A stretch of 42,168 bases of DNA from Bradyrhizobium elkanii WSM2783 (GCF_000472865.1 NZ_AXAP01000070.1:1-42168), one strand, 5' to 3'; shown: positions 24,423 to 34,116, numbered from the stretch's first letter. The notes: generated by a model from the letters alone, not told the origin. Program-made: numbers and translations.

Positions 24423-24455
24423 CTCGTCTTCACCTTCATCTGCCTGCCTCGGCAA

Positions 24456-25241
24456 CTATGGTCGGCACACAGACGATTGGGATTGAACGAAGCTTCGATG
24501 GCTTGTTTGCTTGTTCGAACTTCGGCCGGTCCAGGTCTTTCTGATTTGCCCGTCCCGATCCCTACTACGGCCGCCAAAGTCGAGACCTGGGATGACCGCG
24601 CCCCCCAAGGAGGCCCCAAACTGCAGCGACCTCTTGGGGCGCCGGCAGCAACCTCTTCCACTAGGGCATGGCCAATGAGACGGACGATCCGGACGTCGTC
24701 GTGCGACGATGTCGAAGCCGGGGCGTGGTGCTCAAGCGGCCGGCTGCCTCAAGAGGACGGTTCGCCGAGCACTCCGATCTGCCGTCCGACCAACGGAAGG
24801 AAGGGGGCGCGGCGCACGGAGGAGCGATCGAAGCCGCCGAAGCGCTCCGCTCCCGAGTTCAGCGAGCAAGACGCCAAGAACTTTCTTCAATGGTCGGTCG
24901 TGAGTCGCCCCCTCGAAGGCGAACCGCCGACCATCGACGTGACGGCTGGCTATCACCGCGCCAACGCTTCGCCGATCTTGAAAACTTTCCTTTCAAGAAT
25001 CGATGGCCTGAGCGTGGTCTAGATTCGCGCAGAATTTACGTGGTCTCCCAATTCCACGCGAACGAGTTGCGCCCTGTCCAGGCCACCGGATTTTTCGCGG
25101 CACAGCTGCACGGATGATGGCCTCAGGTTGTACCAAGGCACCTAGGTTTCACGCCAAGGGCCCTGCAACAGGAACGCACGACGAATGAGTTGAGCAACCT
25201 TCTCTTCTAGTCATCGTGGCCAAATATTGAATCCGAGTTAT
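24456..25241. other. Gene-poor 786-bp region
   Basis: No convincing complete gene. A plus-strand frame ending at 25022 contains FLQWSVVSRPLEGEPPTIDV and YHRANASPILKTFLSRIDGL, which could be the tail of a decayed LysR-type regulator, but its N-terminal part does not look like a DNA-binding domain. The rest shows no clear motif. The promoter of the SDR gene would lie at its left end. Confidence 0.4.
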
Positions 25242-26159
25242 TCAGCGTCGGTAGGGCTCACCAAGGGACGGAGGCGCCATCTGGCGGCCAACGAGCCCGC
25301 CGACTGCGAGCAGTGCCAGAAGATACGGCAGCATGATGAGAAGGGCATTTGGCACGCCAATTCCTAGCGCGGGCAACTGGAACTGCAGCGCGGTCGCCGC
25401 GCCGAACAGGAGGCAGGCAAGCGAGGTGCCGCCGATCCGCCATTTGCCGAAGATGACGGACGCGATCGCAAGATAGCCGGCGCCGCGCGTCATGCCCTCG
25501 GTGAAGGTGTGAATGTCGCCGATCGAAAGAAACGCGCCGGCAAGCGATGCCATGAACCCGGCAAAAACTACACAGGCATAGCGGATGCGCGCGATCGACA
25601 GGCCCGACTTGTCGACCGCCTTAGGCTCAGCCCCGGCCGCATGGATTGCCAAGCCGACGGACGTAAAGCGAAGGACCAGGGCGACGATGACGATCAAGGC
25701 TATACCGGCGTAGAGCAACCAAACCTGTTCGAACACGGCCGGACCGATCACCGGAATGTCGCCGAGCAGCGGCGGCTTTACCTTGGCGAGTCCGGGAATT
25801 TCGGCGCGAGACCGTGCGCCGAAGATCTCGCGATAGGCGAGCGTGGTCGCGCCGAGCACGAGGATATTGATGCCGATGCCCGAGACGATCTGGTTGGCAC
25901 GCAGCGTGTTGCTCAGAAAGGCCTGAAGCAGCGCAACCGGCAACACCGAGACGATACCGAACAGAAGCCCCACGAAGGGATCGCCGGTTGCCCAGGAGCC
26001 GACGGCCGCGGCAAAGGCTGACATCAGCATCATGCCCTCAATGCTCATGTTCAGCACCCCGGCCCGCTCAGAGACCATCTCGCCGATGCCGGCGAGAAGC
26101 AATGGCGTCGCAAGCCGGATCGACGAGCCCAGGAAAACCGCGAAGAGCTCAGAAGTCAT
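25242..26159 (-). CDS. BMP-type (nucleoside-like) ABC transporter permease, second subunit
   Basis: A 305-residue permease of the branched-chain/CUT2-like family. It has about eight membrane segments, an N-terminal IGEMVSERAGVLNMSIEGMMLM motif that is diagnostic for the BMP-associated permeases, and the loop TSVGLAIHAAGAEPKAVDKSGLS. The start ATG overlaps the stop of the preceding permease by 4 nt. Transporters of this group carry nucleosides or related heterocycles; the exact substrate is unknown. Confidence 0.9.
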   Translation of the reverse strand: MTSELFAVFLGSSIRLATPLLLAGIGEMVSERAGVLNMSIEGMMLMSAFAAAVGSWATGDPFVGLLFGIVSVLPVALLQAFLSNTLRANQIVSGIGINILVLGATTLAYREIFGARSRAEIPGLAKVKPPLLGDIPVIGPAVFEQVWLLYAGIALIVIVALVLRFTSVGLAIHAAGAEPKAVDKSGLSIARIRYACVVFAGFMASLAGAFLSIGDIHTFTEGMTRGAGYLAIASVIFGKWRIGGTSLACLLFGAATALQFQLPALGIGVPNALLIMLPYLLALLAVGGLVGRQMAPPSLGEPYRR

Positions 26160-27247
26160 CGCCGCTCCAATTTCTCAATGAACAAACTGGCGCCGGCCAG
26201 CGTGATGACGATCAGGCCCTGGATGACAACGACGAGCGCGGTCGGCACCGCGGCAACCATCTCCATGTTGATACCCCCGGAGCGCATGAAACCGAACAGC
26301 AGCGACGCCGCGATCACGCCTGGAATCGAGCCGCGCGACAGCAGCCCGGCGACGAGACCGTCGAAGCCGTAGCCGGAGGAGAAGCCGTCCTTGAGCGTAT
26401 ACTGTTCGCCGAGCAGCATCAGTGCCCCCGCCAGACCACCCAACGCTCCGGCCGTCGAGAGCGCGAACACGACGGTCTTCGCGTAGGAGATCCCGGCCCG
26501 CCTGGCCGCGACGGGATTGAGACCGACGGCGCGCAAGCGAAATCCCAGCGTGGTCCGGGACAGGATCACGCTAACGACGATTGCAAGGATTAGCGTTAGC
26601 GGCAATCCGACGTGAACCGGGAAGGAATAGTCGCCGGTCAGCAGCGGCAGCTGCGTCGCATCCGGGATTTCGAGCGATTCCGGCAAAGTTGCCGAACTCG
26701 TCATGGGCTTGCGCAGCAGCGCGGGCGACTGCACTGACCAGTAGAGCAGCCAAACCCCGATGAAGGAGAGCAGGAGCGTCGAGATCACCTCGTTGGTGCC
26801 GGACTTGACCTTGAGCACTGCCGCTAGTCCGCCCCACAGACCACCCGCAATCACCGCCGCAAGCGTCGGAAGGACGAAGGCAAGGCCGAGCGGCGATCCA
26901 CTCACGTGGCCGTAGAGTGCGACCGCGGTGGCCGCGATGCCGCCGACCGCGATTTGGCCCTCGCCACCGACATTGGTCAGGTTCGCGCGGTTCGCCAGCA
27001 CGAAACCGAAGCCGACCAGCGCAAACACCGAACTCCGGTTGAGGGAGGCAGCAAGCGCGAAAGGCGAACCGATGGTGCCGTCGACGAACGCCGCGACGGC
27101 CTTCGGCACCGACACCCCGATCATCGCGATCAGCGACAGGCCGACCACGGCCGCAAAGGCAACCGCGAGGACCGGCACAACCAGGGACGGGCGCAGAGAC
27201 AAGCGAGGCGACCCAGGAAGAGAGCCCCGTTGGTTCACGACTGTCAT
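26156..27247 (-). CDS. BMP-type ABC transporter permease, first subunit
   Basis: A 363-residue permease with about ten membrane segments and the family marks FVLANRANLTNVGGEGQIAVGG, SGTNEVISTLLLSFIG and RTTLGFRLRAVGLNPVAARRAGI. Its ATG overlaps the ATPase stop by 4 nt and its own stop overlaps the next start by 4 nt, so the three genes are translationally coupled. It lacks obvious damage. Confidence 0.9.
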   Translation of the reverse strand: MTVVNQRGSLPGSPRLSLRPSLVVPVLAVAFAAVVGLSLIAMIGVSVPKAVAAFVDGTIGSPFALAASLNRSSVFALVGFGFVLANRANLTNVGGEGQIAVGGIAATAVALYGHVSGSPLGLAFVLPTLAAVIAGGLWGGLAAVLKVKSGTNEVISTLLLSFIGVWLLYWSVQSPALLRKPMTSSATLPESLEIPDATQLPLLTGDYSFPVHVGLPLTLILAIVVSVILSRTTLGFRLRAVGLNPVAARRAGISYAKTVVFALSTAGALGGLAGALMLLGEQYTLKDGFSSGYGFDGLVAGLLSRGSIPGVIAASLLFGFMRSGGINMEMVAAVPTALVVVIQGLIVITLAGASLFIEKLERR

Positions 27248-28824
27248 TGCGGCTGTCCTGCCATCATGGCACCGATGGCTTCTTTTCGCTTCGGATCGGC
27301 CGGACAGGATCCCATCACCCGTCCGCGGTACAGCACGACGATGCGATCGGCGACGGTGAGGAGTTCATCGAGTTCCGAGGAAACCAAAAGAACTGCGATG
27401 CCTCGCTTGCAGGCGTCGCGGATATGGCCGTAGACGGCGGCAACCGCGCCGACATCCAGACCGCGGGTCGGTTGGGCTGCGACCAGGCAGGACAGGTTCG
27501 GCAACGTCATCTCGCGCGCGAGCACCGCCTTCTGCTGATTACCGCCCGAGAGCGAAGAGAATAACGCGGCGGGGCCGCGCGCTCGCACGTCGAAGCGCTG
27601 CATCAGCGACGTCGCCTCGCGCTCGAGGGCGGTGCGGTTGAGAAAGCCGAAGCGGGTGAATTCGTCGAGGCGATTGAGGTAGATGTTCTCGGCGAGGCTC
27701 ATGCCGAGCACGCAGCCGACCGCATGGCGGTCTTCCGGGACGATACCGACGCCTGCCGCGGTGATCTCCTTCGGCGAACGTCGTGTGAGATCGATCTCAC
27801 CGAGATGGATGCGTCCCTCGGTCGCCTCCATCATGCCTGAAAGCACGGCCGTCAATTCGCTCTGGCCGTTGCCCTCGACGCCGGCGACCCCGACGATCTC
27901 GCCGCGGTCGACCGTGAGGGTGAAATTGTCGAGCCGCGTGACGCCCTGACTGTCCTTCACGCTCAGCCCATCGATCTGGAGGACCTCGATCCTGGTTTTG
28001 GCGGCCGGCTCATGACCCACATGGGTGACGGGCTCGAGCCCGAGGATGGACGCCGCTGAAGAATCGAGCGCCTCGACGTTACCCTGGATCATCGCGCGGA
28101 CCAGCGCGCCGATATCGCCTGCCGGATCATCGGAGGTCGCAACCGTGCGGCCGCCCCTCAGCACGGTAACGCGATCGGCGACCTTCTTGATCTCGGCGAG
28201 TTTGTGCGTAACCAGCACCACTGCGCGGCCGCTTGCCGCGACGCGGCGACACACGTCGAGCAGAGCCGCGATCTCGTCTGGCAGGAGCACCGCCGTAGGC
28301 TCGTCAAGGACGAAGAGGCGGGGATTGCGGATCAGGCACTTAACGATCTCGACCCGCTGCCGCTCGCCGACGGATAGCTCTTCGATCTTCGCGAACGGAT
28401 CGAGAGGCAGGCCGTATTCGGCGGCGATCCGTTCGAGCTGCCTCGCGCACTCCTTGCGATTGAGGATACCGCGCTCCCGCCCGAGCAACACGTTATCGAC
28501 GACGCTCAGGTCGCCGACCAGGCTGAAATGCTGATGCACCATCGCGATGCCCTGACCCAGCGCATCCGCGGGGCCGGCGGGATCAAACGGCGCGCCCCGA
28601 TAGCGCATGACGCCGCCGTCAGGCCGGTGCACGCCGAAAATCACGTTACACAGCGTCGACTTGCCTGCACCGTTTTCGCCGAGGATGCAATGCACCTCGC
28701 CGTCCCGGAGGTCGAGCGAGACCTCCGACAGGGCGGCGAAGTTGCCGAACCGCTTCGTCACCTGCGACAGTGACAGCAGCGGCTCGGCCACGGCATCGAC
28801 CGACCGAGGCAAGCTGGTGCTCAT
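27244..28824 (-). CDS. BMP-type ABC transporter, double ATP-binding protein
   Basis: A 526-residue fusion of two ATPase domains as in RbsA/YufO. Domain 1 has Walker A GENGAGKST, signature LSVGERQRVEI and LFVLDEPTAVL; domain 2 has a degenerate Walker A (GVEGNGQSE), EDRHAVGCVLGMSLAENI and signature LSGGNQQKAVLAREM, with Walker B replaced by SCLVAAQPTRGLDV. This asymmetric pattern is normal for the group. The gene starts 6 nt after the binding-protein stop. Confidence 0.92.
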   Translation of the reverse strand: MSTSLPRSVDAVAEPLLSLSQVTKRFGNFAALSEVSLDLRDGEVHCILGENGAGKSTLCNVIFGVHRPDGGVMRYRGAPFDPAGPADALGQGIAMVHQHFSLVGDLSVVDNVLLGRERGILNRKECARQLERIAAEYGLPLDPFAKIEELSVGERQRVEIVKCLIRNPRLFVLDEPTAVLLPDEIAALLDVCRRVAASGRAVVLVTHKLAEIKKVADRVTVLRGGRTVATSDDPAGDIGALVRAMIQGNVEALDSSAASILGLEPVTHVGHEPAAKTRIEVLQIDGLSVKDSQGVTRLDNFTLTVDRGEIVGVAGVEGNGQSELTAVLSGMMEATEGRIHLGEIDLTRRSPKEITAAGVGIVPEDRHAVGCVLGMSLAENIYLNRLDEFTRFGFLNRTALEREATSLMQRFDVRARGPAALFSSLSGGNQQKAVLAREMTLPNLSCLVAAQPTRGLDVGAVAAVYGHIRDACKRGIAVLLVSSELDELLTVADRIVVLYRGRVMGSCPADPKRKEAIGAMMAGQPQ

Positions 28825-28830
28825 CGAGCC

Positions 28831-29799
28831 TCAGCCCTTCAGCACTTTGATCTTGCCGTCGAGCAGATCCTTCATGATCTGGTCGAGCTTCGCCTTCTGC
28901 TCGGGCGTCGCGCCGCAGATCACCATGCTGGAGGCTTCGGGCCCCATCTTCAGGCCGAACTCCTTGTAGCCGGCTTGCCACGAGCCCTTGACCGCCTCGT
29001 CGATCGCATATTGCACCTGATAACCAGTGCCGGTGATCGAATAGGCGACGTAGAGCGGATCGGTGCCGCATCGGTCGGTGTAGCTGCCGATGATGTGGGT
29101 GCCCTTCTCCTTCGCCGCCTGCTCCATGCCGCGCAGGCCGAGGTTGAGGATGTGGTAGTGGATGTCGGCCCCCTGCGCGATCGCCGCCAGCGTCGCTTCC
29201 TTCGCCTTGGCGACGTCATCGAAATCGCCGGTGTAGTTCTCGGTGTATTTGATCGCCGGATTGATGGATTTGGCACCGTTGCCGAATTCCTTGCCGGCAT
29301 TGACGATGGACGGAATTTCGAGCCCGCCGACATAGCTGACGGCGCCGGTCTTCGACAGCATGGCCGCCGCCGCGCCTGCGACATAAGCGATCTCGGCCTG
29401 CTTGACGTCGTAGCCTGCAACGTTCGGCGCGCTCTCGCCGTCATTGCCGCCGACGATCGAGAAATGAACCTTCGGGAATCGCTTGGCGATCTTGTAGACG
29501 GAGGCTTGGGTCTGGCCGCCGACGCCGATCACGAGCTCATTCTTGCTGGCCAGATTGGTCAGCGCCTGATCCATGTCGGCGTAGTTGATGTTCTCGATCA
29601 TCTGCACCTGGATCTTGTCGCCGTACTTCTTCTGGGCGGCCGTCAGACCGTCGAAGGACGACTCCATCCAACCTTTGTCGGACTTCGATCCTGGAATCAG
29701 GATGCCGACCTTGAGTGCGTCGGCGTGAGCCGCATTCGCGGAGACGGCCAGCGATCCGGCGAGCAGAACTGCCTTGAGAAACAAACGGCGTGACTTCAT
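28831..29799 (-). CDS. BMP family ABC transporter substrate-binding protein
   Basis: Periplasmic binding protein of the basic membrane protein family (PnrA/Med-like), 322 residues. The signal peptide covers about 1-27 (SANAAHA before DALKVGILIPGS). Family motifs include PGSKSDKGWMESSFDGLTAA, ELVIGVGGQTQASVYKIAKRFP and GADIHYHILNLGLRGMEQAAKEKG. GAGAGG lies five bases before ATG 29799; a longer frame upstream lacks signal character. Relatives bind purine nucleosides or similar molecules. First gene of the transporter operon, divergent from the hydrolase genes. Confidence 0.9.
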   Translation of the reverse strand: MKSRRLFLKAVLLAGSLAVSANAAHADALKVGILIPGSKSDKGWMESSFDGLTAAQKKYGDKIQVQMIENINYADMDQALTNLASKNELVIGVGGQTQASVYKIAKRFPKVHFSIVGGNDGESAPNVAGYDVKQAEIAYVAGAAAAMLSKTGAVSYVGGLEIPSIVNAGKEFGNGAKSINPAIKYTENYTGDFDDVAKAKEATLAAIAQGADIHYHILNLGLRGMEQAAKEKGTHIIGSYTDRCGTDPLYVAYSITGTGYQVQYAIDEAVKGSWQAGYKEFGLKMGPEASSMVICGATPEQKAKLDQIMKDLLDGKIKVLKG

Positions 29800-30209
29800 G
29801 AAAACCTCTCGCACAAGCTGAAATTCGACCGGCGGCCTCCTACGCAGCAAGCGGCATGCCAAAGATCTAAGCCATTGAATCGGATTTGAGTTTTCGAAGC
29901 CGCCTACCTCGAAAACAAACAAATGCTTACTTTTTATCCAATGTGCGCTCGCATCTGTCAGATTCATGAGCAGCGACGGCGCGGCATTGAGACCGGGCGT
30001 TGAATTTCTTTGCAAAACGCGGCTGGCAACGAACTTGCAAACTCTTGAAGCGCGATGAGATGGGGTTGAATCGTCATCGCGCTTTAGCTCTTTGTTTGAG
30101 CATGATCTTTTCGGAAAACCGCTTCACACTTTTCCAAAAAGATCATGCTCTAGGCACACGCAAGCGAGCATCCGACAGCGGATGCACCATCACGCCAGAG
30201 GAGGTGATC
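29800..30209. promoter_or_regulatory. Divergent promoter region between transporter and hydrolase operons
   Basis: This 410-bp gap holds the start signals of both operons and the palindromic repeat at 30098-30150. The transporter side is AT-rich (CAAACAAATGCTTACTTTTTATCC near 29920-29940). I do not see an obvious TetR operator palindrome other than the repeat, and promoters are not clear enough to mark. Confidence 0.5.
30098..30150. repeat. Palindromic intergenic repeat (AGCATGATC type)
   Basis: GAGCATGATCTTTT at 30098-30111 pairs with AAAAGATCATGCTC at 30137-30150, and inside it GGAAAA at 30113-30118 pairs with TTTTCC at 30130-30135, leaving an 11-nt loop. The sequence is of a type seen many times between genes in Bradyrhizobium and neighbours. 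It may form a strong hairpin in the leader of the plus-strand operon. Confidence 0.75.
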
Positions 30210-31016
30210 ATGAAGGCGAGCGAACAACAGCGCACCCAGGCTGCCTTGGGCGGGCAGCTCGGCCTTGGTCGGCAATTCGCGTGGTGGGCAACCGAGACAG
30301 AGGTTAACATGGCGATGCCGCAGCCGACGCCGGTTCCGGTAACGATGGCCTGCGCACCGCAGAATGTCACTGTCGATCTCCTGCGCACCGCGATCATCGT
30401 CATCGACATGCAGAACGATTTCTGCACGGCGGGCGGATGGGTCGATCACATCGGCGGGGACTACCGCCCGGATCGCAAGCCGATCGCTCCGTTGCAGCAA
30501 CTGCTGCCGGCCCTGCGCAACGCCGGCGTACCCGTGATTTGGGTGAACTGGGGCAACCGGCCGGATCTCGCCAACATGCCACCGAACCAGATCCATCTCT
30601 ACAAGCCGAAGGGGAGCGGGGTCGGGCTCGGCGATCCCCTTCCTGGCAACTGTTCACACGTGCTGGAGAAGGATTCGTGGGCGGCAGCCGTCGTCGACGA
30701 GCTGCCGCAGGAGGCGCAGGACATCAAGGTCGACAAATATCGCATCAGCGGTTTTTGGGACACGCCCCTCGACAGCATTTTGCGCAATCTCGGCGTAAAG
30801 TCGGTGCTGTTCACCGGCGTCAATACCGACCAATGCGTGCTGCACTCGCTGACCGATGCCAACTTTCTCGGTTATGGATGTATCCTGGTTGAGGATTGCT
30901 GTGCCACCTCCTCACCGGACTTCTGCACCGAAGCGACGATCTGGAACGTGAAGAAATGCTTTGGCTTCGTCACCAATACGGCCGCCATCATCGGCGCGCT
31001 CGGCAAGCATGGTTGA
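30210..31016 (+). CDS. Isochorismatase-family cysteine hydrolase (RutB/biuret-hydrolase-like)
   Basis: Amidohydrolase of the isochorismatase-like family, 268 residues from this start. The triad is visible: Asp in IIVIDMQNDFC (Asp66), Lys in KVDKYRISGFW (Lys176) and the nucleophile in FTGVNTDQCVLHSLTDA (Cys209). The GFWDTPLDSILRNLG stretch resembles RutB, and others in the family cut biuret or N-carbamoyl compounds. The start is uncertain: ATG 30210 has a near-perfect Shine-Dalgarno (GGAGGTGATC), while ATG 30309 (AGAGG upstream) gives a more usual family length of 235. It overlaps the amidase gene by 8 nt. Substrate is probably an amide or ureido compound imported by the divergent transporter (inference). 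Confidence 0.88.
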   Translation: MKASEQQRTQAALGGQLGLGRQFAWWATETEVNMAMPQPTPVPVTMACAPQNVTVDLLRTAIIVIDMQNDFCTAGGWVDHIGGDYRPDRKPIAPLQQLLPALRNAGVPVIWVNWGNRPDLANMPPNQIHLYKPKGSGVGLGDPLPGNCSHVLEKDSWAAAVVDELPQEAQDIKVDKYRISGFWDTPLDSILRNLGVKSVLFTGVNTDQCVLHSLTDANFLGYGCILVEDCCATSSPDFCTEATIWNVKKCFGFVTNTAAIIGALGKHG

Positions 31017-32226
31017 CGTGAACACGGCATCCACCACCGGACCTCACCGTGACATTCCGACGGGTTCATTCATTCCCGGCCCGCCCATCACCCGGGAGCC
31101 GACGTCTGCGGGGCCACTGGGCGGCCTCACCTTTGCGGTCAAAGACCTGATCGACGTCGCGGGCGAGGTTACCGGCGGCGGCAATCCTGATTGGCTGAGA
31201 ACGCATTTGCCGGCAGCGCACTCGGCACCGGCGGTGGAGCAATGTCTCGCCGCGGGCGCCGCGCTGCGCGGCAAGACCGTCACGGACGAACTTGCCTTCA
31301 GTCTCGAAGGCGTCAACGCGCATTACGGTACGCCGTTGAACCCGGCTTGCCCGGATCGAATTCCTGGCGGTTCGTCATCGGGGTCCGCCGCCGCCGTGGC
31401 GGCCCATCTCGTCGACTTTGCGCTCGGTACCGACACAGGCGGATCGGTTCGGGTGCCCGCAAGTTTCTGTGGCCTGTTCGGCTTCCGTCCCACTCACGAC
31501 GCTGTTGCGTTGACGGGCGTCGTCCCCTTCGCGCCGTCCTATGACACGATCGGTTGGTTCGCACGTGACGCCGCAACGCTCGCCGCAGTCGGCGACGTTC
31601 TATTGCCCGTTTCCGCGCGGGCGCCGGTACAAAAACTCATCATTGCCCGCGACGCATTTGATCTGGCAGATGCCCCCGTTGCTTCCGCACTGCGCGCGGC
31701 ATGCGCGAAGCTCGGCGTGGATGACGAAGAAGAGATCTTCGGCGGCCCGGCCGACGATTGGCGCGAATGCTATCGGGTGCTCCAGGGAGCCGAGATCTGG
31801 CAACAATTGGGGCCCTGGATCACGGCAACCCGGCCTGCCTTCGGAGAAAACATCGCGCCGCGCTTCGCCGACGCGGCCGCTGTGACTCCAGCCGACGTCG
31901 CGCGCTGGGCGCCCATCCGTGACGCTTTGAGGTCGCGGGTCCGCGCCCGGGTCGCTGGGGGGACCGGCCTCGTGATACCGACGGCTCCCTCGATTGCGCT
32001 CCGCAAGAATGCGAACGGCGCAGAGGTCGGAGCCTTCTATCAACGGGCCCTAGCCCTGAGCTCGATTGCCGGCCACGCCGGTCTGCCGCAAATGACTCTT
32101 CCGGCCGGTCAGGTCGACGCTTGCCCCATCGGCTTGTCGATCGTCGCAGAGGCCGGCAGTGATCGCGTGCTCCTCGATCGCGCGCGCGCCTGGTCCCTCG
32201 CGCTCATAGCCAAGAAGACGAAATGA
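31009..32226 (+). CDS. Amidase (amidase-signature family)
   Basis: Amide hydrolase with a Ser-Ser-Lys triad, 405 residues. Lys45 lies in TFAVKDLIDVAG, the cis-Ser in GGSSSGSAAAV (Ser122) and the nucleophile in TDTGGSVRVPASFCG (Ser146). The AtzF/allophanate or aspartamide-type amidases look similar, but the substrate cannot be read. ATG 31009 lies inside the end of the hydrolase gene, and the stop overlaps the TetR start by 4 nt (ATGA), so the three genes are coupled. Confidence 0.9.
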   Translation: MVDVNTASTTGPHRDIPTGSFIPGPPITREPTSAGPLGGLTFAVKDLIDVAGEVTGGGNPDWLRTHLPAAHSAPAVEQCLAAGAALRGKTVTDELAFSLEGVNAHYGTPLNPACPDRIPGGSSSGSAAAVAAHLVDFALGTDTGGSVRVPASFCGLFGFRPTHDAVALTGVVPFAPSYDTIGWFARDAATLAAVGDVLLPVSARAPVQKLIIARDAFDLADAPVASALRAACAKLGVDDEEEIFGGPADDWRECYRVLQGAEIWQQLGPWITATRPAFGENIAPRFADAAAVTPADVARWAPIRDALRSRVRARVAGGTGLVIPTAPSIALRKNANGAEVGAFYQRALALSSIAGHAGLPQMTLPAGQVDACPIGLSIVAEAGSDRVLLDRARAWSLALIAKKTK

Positions 32227-32906
32227 CCGAACGCCTCGACACAAACGATGCCCGACCCAAACCGCGCCGGCGACCGCGCCGCTCCGCGGAGCAGAACAGG
32301 GCCGAGATTCTCCGCGCCGCGACTGTCGAGTTCGCCACTCATGGCTATGCGGGTGGACGAATCGAGCGCATCGTCAAGAAGGCCGGCACCAATCCCCGAA
32401 TGATCTACGAGCTGTTCGGCAGCAAATCGGAACTCTACGTCGCGACGCTGGAAAGCGCACTCAGCGCGCTGCGTACAGAGGAACTGACGCTTGAGGTCAT
32501 GCATCTCGATCCTCTAGAGGGTCTCCTGAAGCTTTTTGACTTCATGAACGGCCACTTCGAGCGGAACGGTCACCTAGTCAGCCTACTGCGCACCGAGAAC
32601 TTGATGAAGGCACGCTTCATGAAGAAGTCGCCGCGCATCCATGAAATGTCGTCCCCTGTCCTGTCTATGACCAGGCGTCTGCTGGCGCGCGGCATCGCCG
32701 AGGGCAAGCTGGCCACCGATATCGATCCCTTGAGACTGTATGTGATGATCGCGGCGCTCAGTCAGTTCCACCTGACCAACGTCCACACACTGTCGTCGAT
32801 GTTCGCCAGCGACCTTGGCGATGCCGCCTGGCGGGCAAGCCGCCGCGAAGACGCGCGGAAAATGCTTGCGGCCTATCTTGGGCGAAAGGAGGCACGCCCC
32901 ACCTGA
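32223..32906 (+). CDS. TetR family transcriptional regulator
   Basis: A 227-residue TetR repressor: RAEILRAATVEFATHGYAG then GRIERIVKKAGTNPRMIYELFGSKSELYVATLESAL is the canonical N-terminal HTH (residues about 25-75), with a helical ligand-binding half to the end. It is the last gene of the hydrolase operon and probably controls this operon and the divergent transporter in response to the transported compound; this is inferred from position. Confidence 0.92.
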   Translation: MTERLDTNDARPKPRRRPRRSAEQNRAEILRAATVEFATHGYAGGRIERIVKKAGTNPRMIYELFGSKSELYVATLESALSALRTEELTLEVMHLDPLEGLLKLFDFMNGHFERNGHLVSLLRTENLMKARFMKKSPRIHEMSSPVLSMTRRLLARGIAEGKLATDIDPLRLYVMIAALSQFHLTNVHTLSSMFASDLGDAAWRASRREDARKMLAAYLGRKEARPT

Positions 32907-33534
32907 AGGTCCTCGGCGCGACGCAGGCGAACCGTGGGAAAATGGACTAGGAAGTGAGAAATCTCCGCGACCATGCCGGTCGGACAACTCAAGCGAATGC
33001 GACCATGGGGATCGGTATGGGGCTGCGTCACCAGCCCGCTACCTGCTCCGCTTCCGCATTGAAACTTGCTGCCCGCCATGGCAGGGTAGCTCGACCTTGG
33101 GGCTACACCCAGGGGCTACACCAGACGCCTCTGGGGTGCAGTAAGACCTAATTTTACGGGGCTTTCTCGAAGCCGTTTTATTGCGGCGGAGAGGGAGTCC
33201 GCCACAAAAATGCGTATCTATTTACAAAACAACCACTTTCTTGCACCAATTCACTGCTACATACACTTTCACCTACACCCTCGCTGGTAATCGCACGAGA
33301 GACCTGCGAGGCGCCGCTTCTCCCCTTGCGGGAAAGCACATAGGGGAAAAAACGTAACAATTTCCATGCGAAATAGGCTCAGTGTCTAACGGGGGTTCAA
33401 AAGAGAGAATCCGCTGACACTGCGGGGAGATGCGCGTTTCCGTGCCTAGTGTCTCACAGCGACGCGGCCTTGGAAACGTACCGGCGAGGCGCGCTGTGCG
33501 AGCACCGCACGCGAATCGCACCTATGATGGCCCG
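32907..33534. other. Gene-free 628-bp region, compositional boundary
   Basis: No gene is seen. GGGGCTACACC occurs twice (33099-33109 and 33112-33122). GGCGGA-GAGGGAG-TCCGCC at 33185-33203 forms a small hairpin whose left half resembles the complement of a tRNA 3' end. The sequence from about 33150 to 33400 is visibly less GC-rich than the region to the left and precedes the unknown gene cluster, so this may be the edge of an acquired segment. Confidence 0.45.
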
Positions 33535-34083
33535 ATGGAAGAACGGCCCTACCTGCCTGGGACAAAGCAACGCCACGCGATGGAGCGGGGGGCGTTCGTA
33601 CTCGACCTCTACCGGCTGCTTTGCATGGTCTCGGCATCTCGCGACGTGGCTACGCACGGCCTCGCCTCGCCTGCCATCGCAATGATGCAGGGTGGCTTCT
33701 TCAAGGCCGAGGTGACACGGATCTTGATCTCTTGCGCGGTTGGCTTGCGAATCTGGTTCGATCAATCGCAGAGCGGCCCAACAGATGAACAGAGATCAGA
33801 TTGCGGGAAGCTGTTTCCAAACTGGGCGACCGATCCGGAGAAGGTCGAGATTCTCACCCTGCGCGAGGCCTGCAACAAGATCATTCATGCAATAGACATC
33901 CGGTTTGACGTCGTGGCTCCCGGTTCAACCACAAACCGGATTCATGAAGCCGGCGCTTACTACAAACCGCAACTCTACCTGTATGGCAGCAAGGGGCGCG
34001 AGGACTGGCGCGCCGAGTTATCTTTAATCGACTTTGCACGATGGGGTGCGGTGGCGTTCAAATGGCTTGCCACGGATCGGTGA
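33535..34083 (+). CDS. Unknown protein, first gene of the 33.5-36.5 kb cluster
   Basis: A 182-residue protein from ATG 33535; a longer frame reaches back to 33430 and a later ATG (33580) is possible, as no start has a clear ribosome site. Helical segments include FVLDLYRLLCMVSASRDVA, TRILISCAVGLRIWFDQ and EILTLREACNKIIHAIDIRFDV, the last two vaguely like HEPN-type helical proteins, though no catalytic motif is clear. I do not recognise the family. It is 33 nt upstream of the next gene on the same strand. Confidence 0.65.
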   Translation: MEERPYLPGTKQRHAMERGAFVLDLYRLLCMVSASRDVATHGLASPAIAMMQGGFFKAEVTRILISCAVGLRIWFDQSQSGPTDEQRSDCGKLFPNWATDPEKVEILTLREACNKIIHAIDIRFDVVAPGSTTNRIHEAGAYYKPQLYLYGSKGREDWRAELSLIDFARWGAVAFKWLATDR

Positions 34084-34116
34084 CTAATCAGCATTTCAAA
34101 ATAGGAGGACATTGTT

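Noticed and set aside
24668..25117. Plus-strand frame starting MANETDDPDVVVRR
   Set aside because: Low-complexity arginine-rich sequence, no ribosome site, competes with another frame; no recognisable domain.
28975..29793. 272-residue plus-strand frame opposite the BMP binding protein
   Set aside because: Antisense shadow of a gene with a signal peptide and full family motifs.
33185..33203. Possible tRNA 3' end or attachment site (GGCGGAGAGGGAG)
   Set aside because: It resembles the complement of a tRNA acceptor end, but no tRNA body or second copy was found in the window and it can be explained as a small hairpin.
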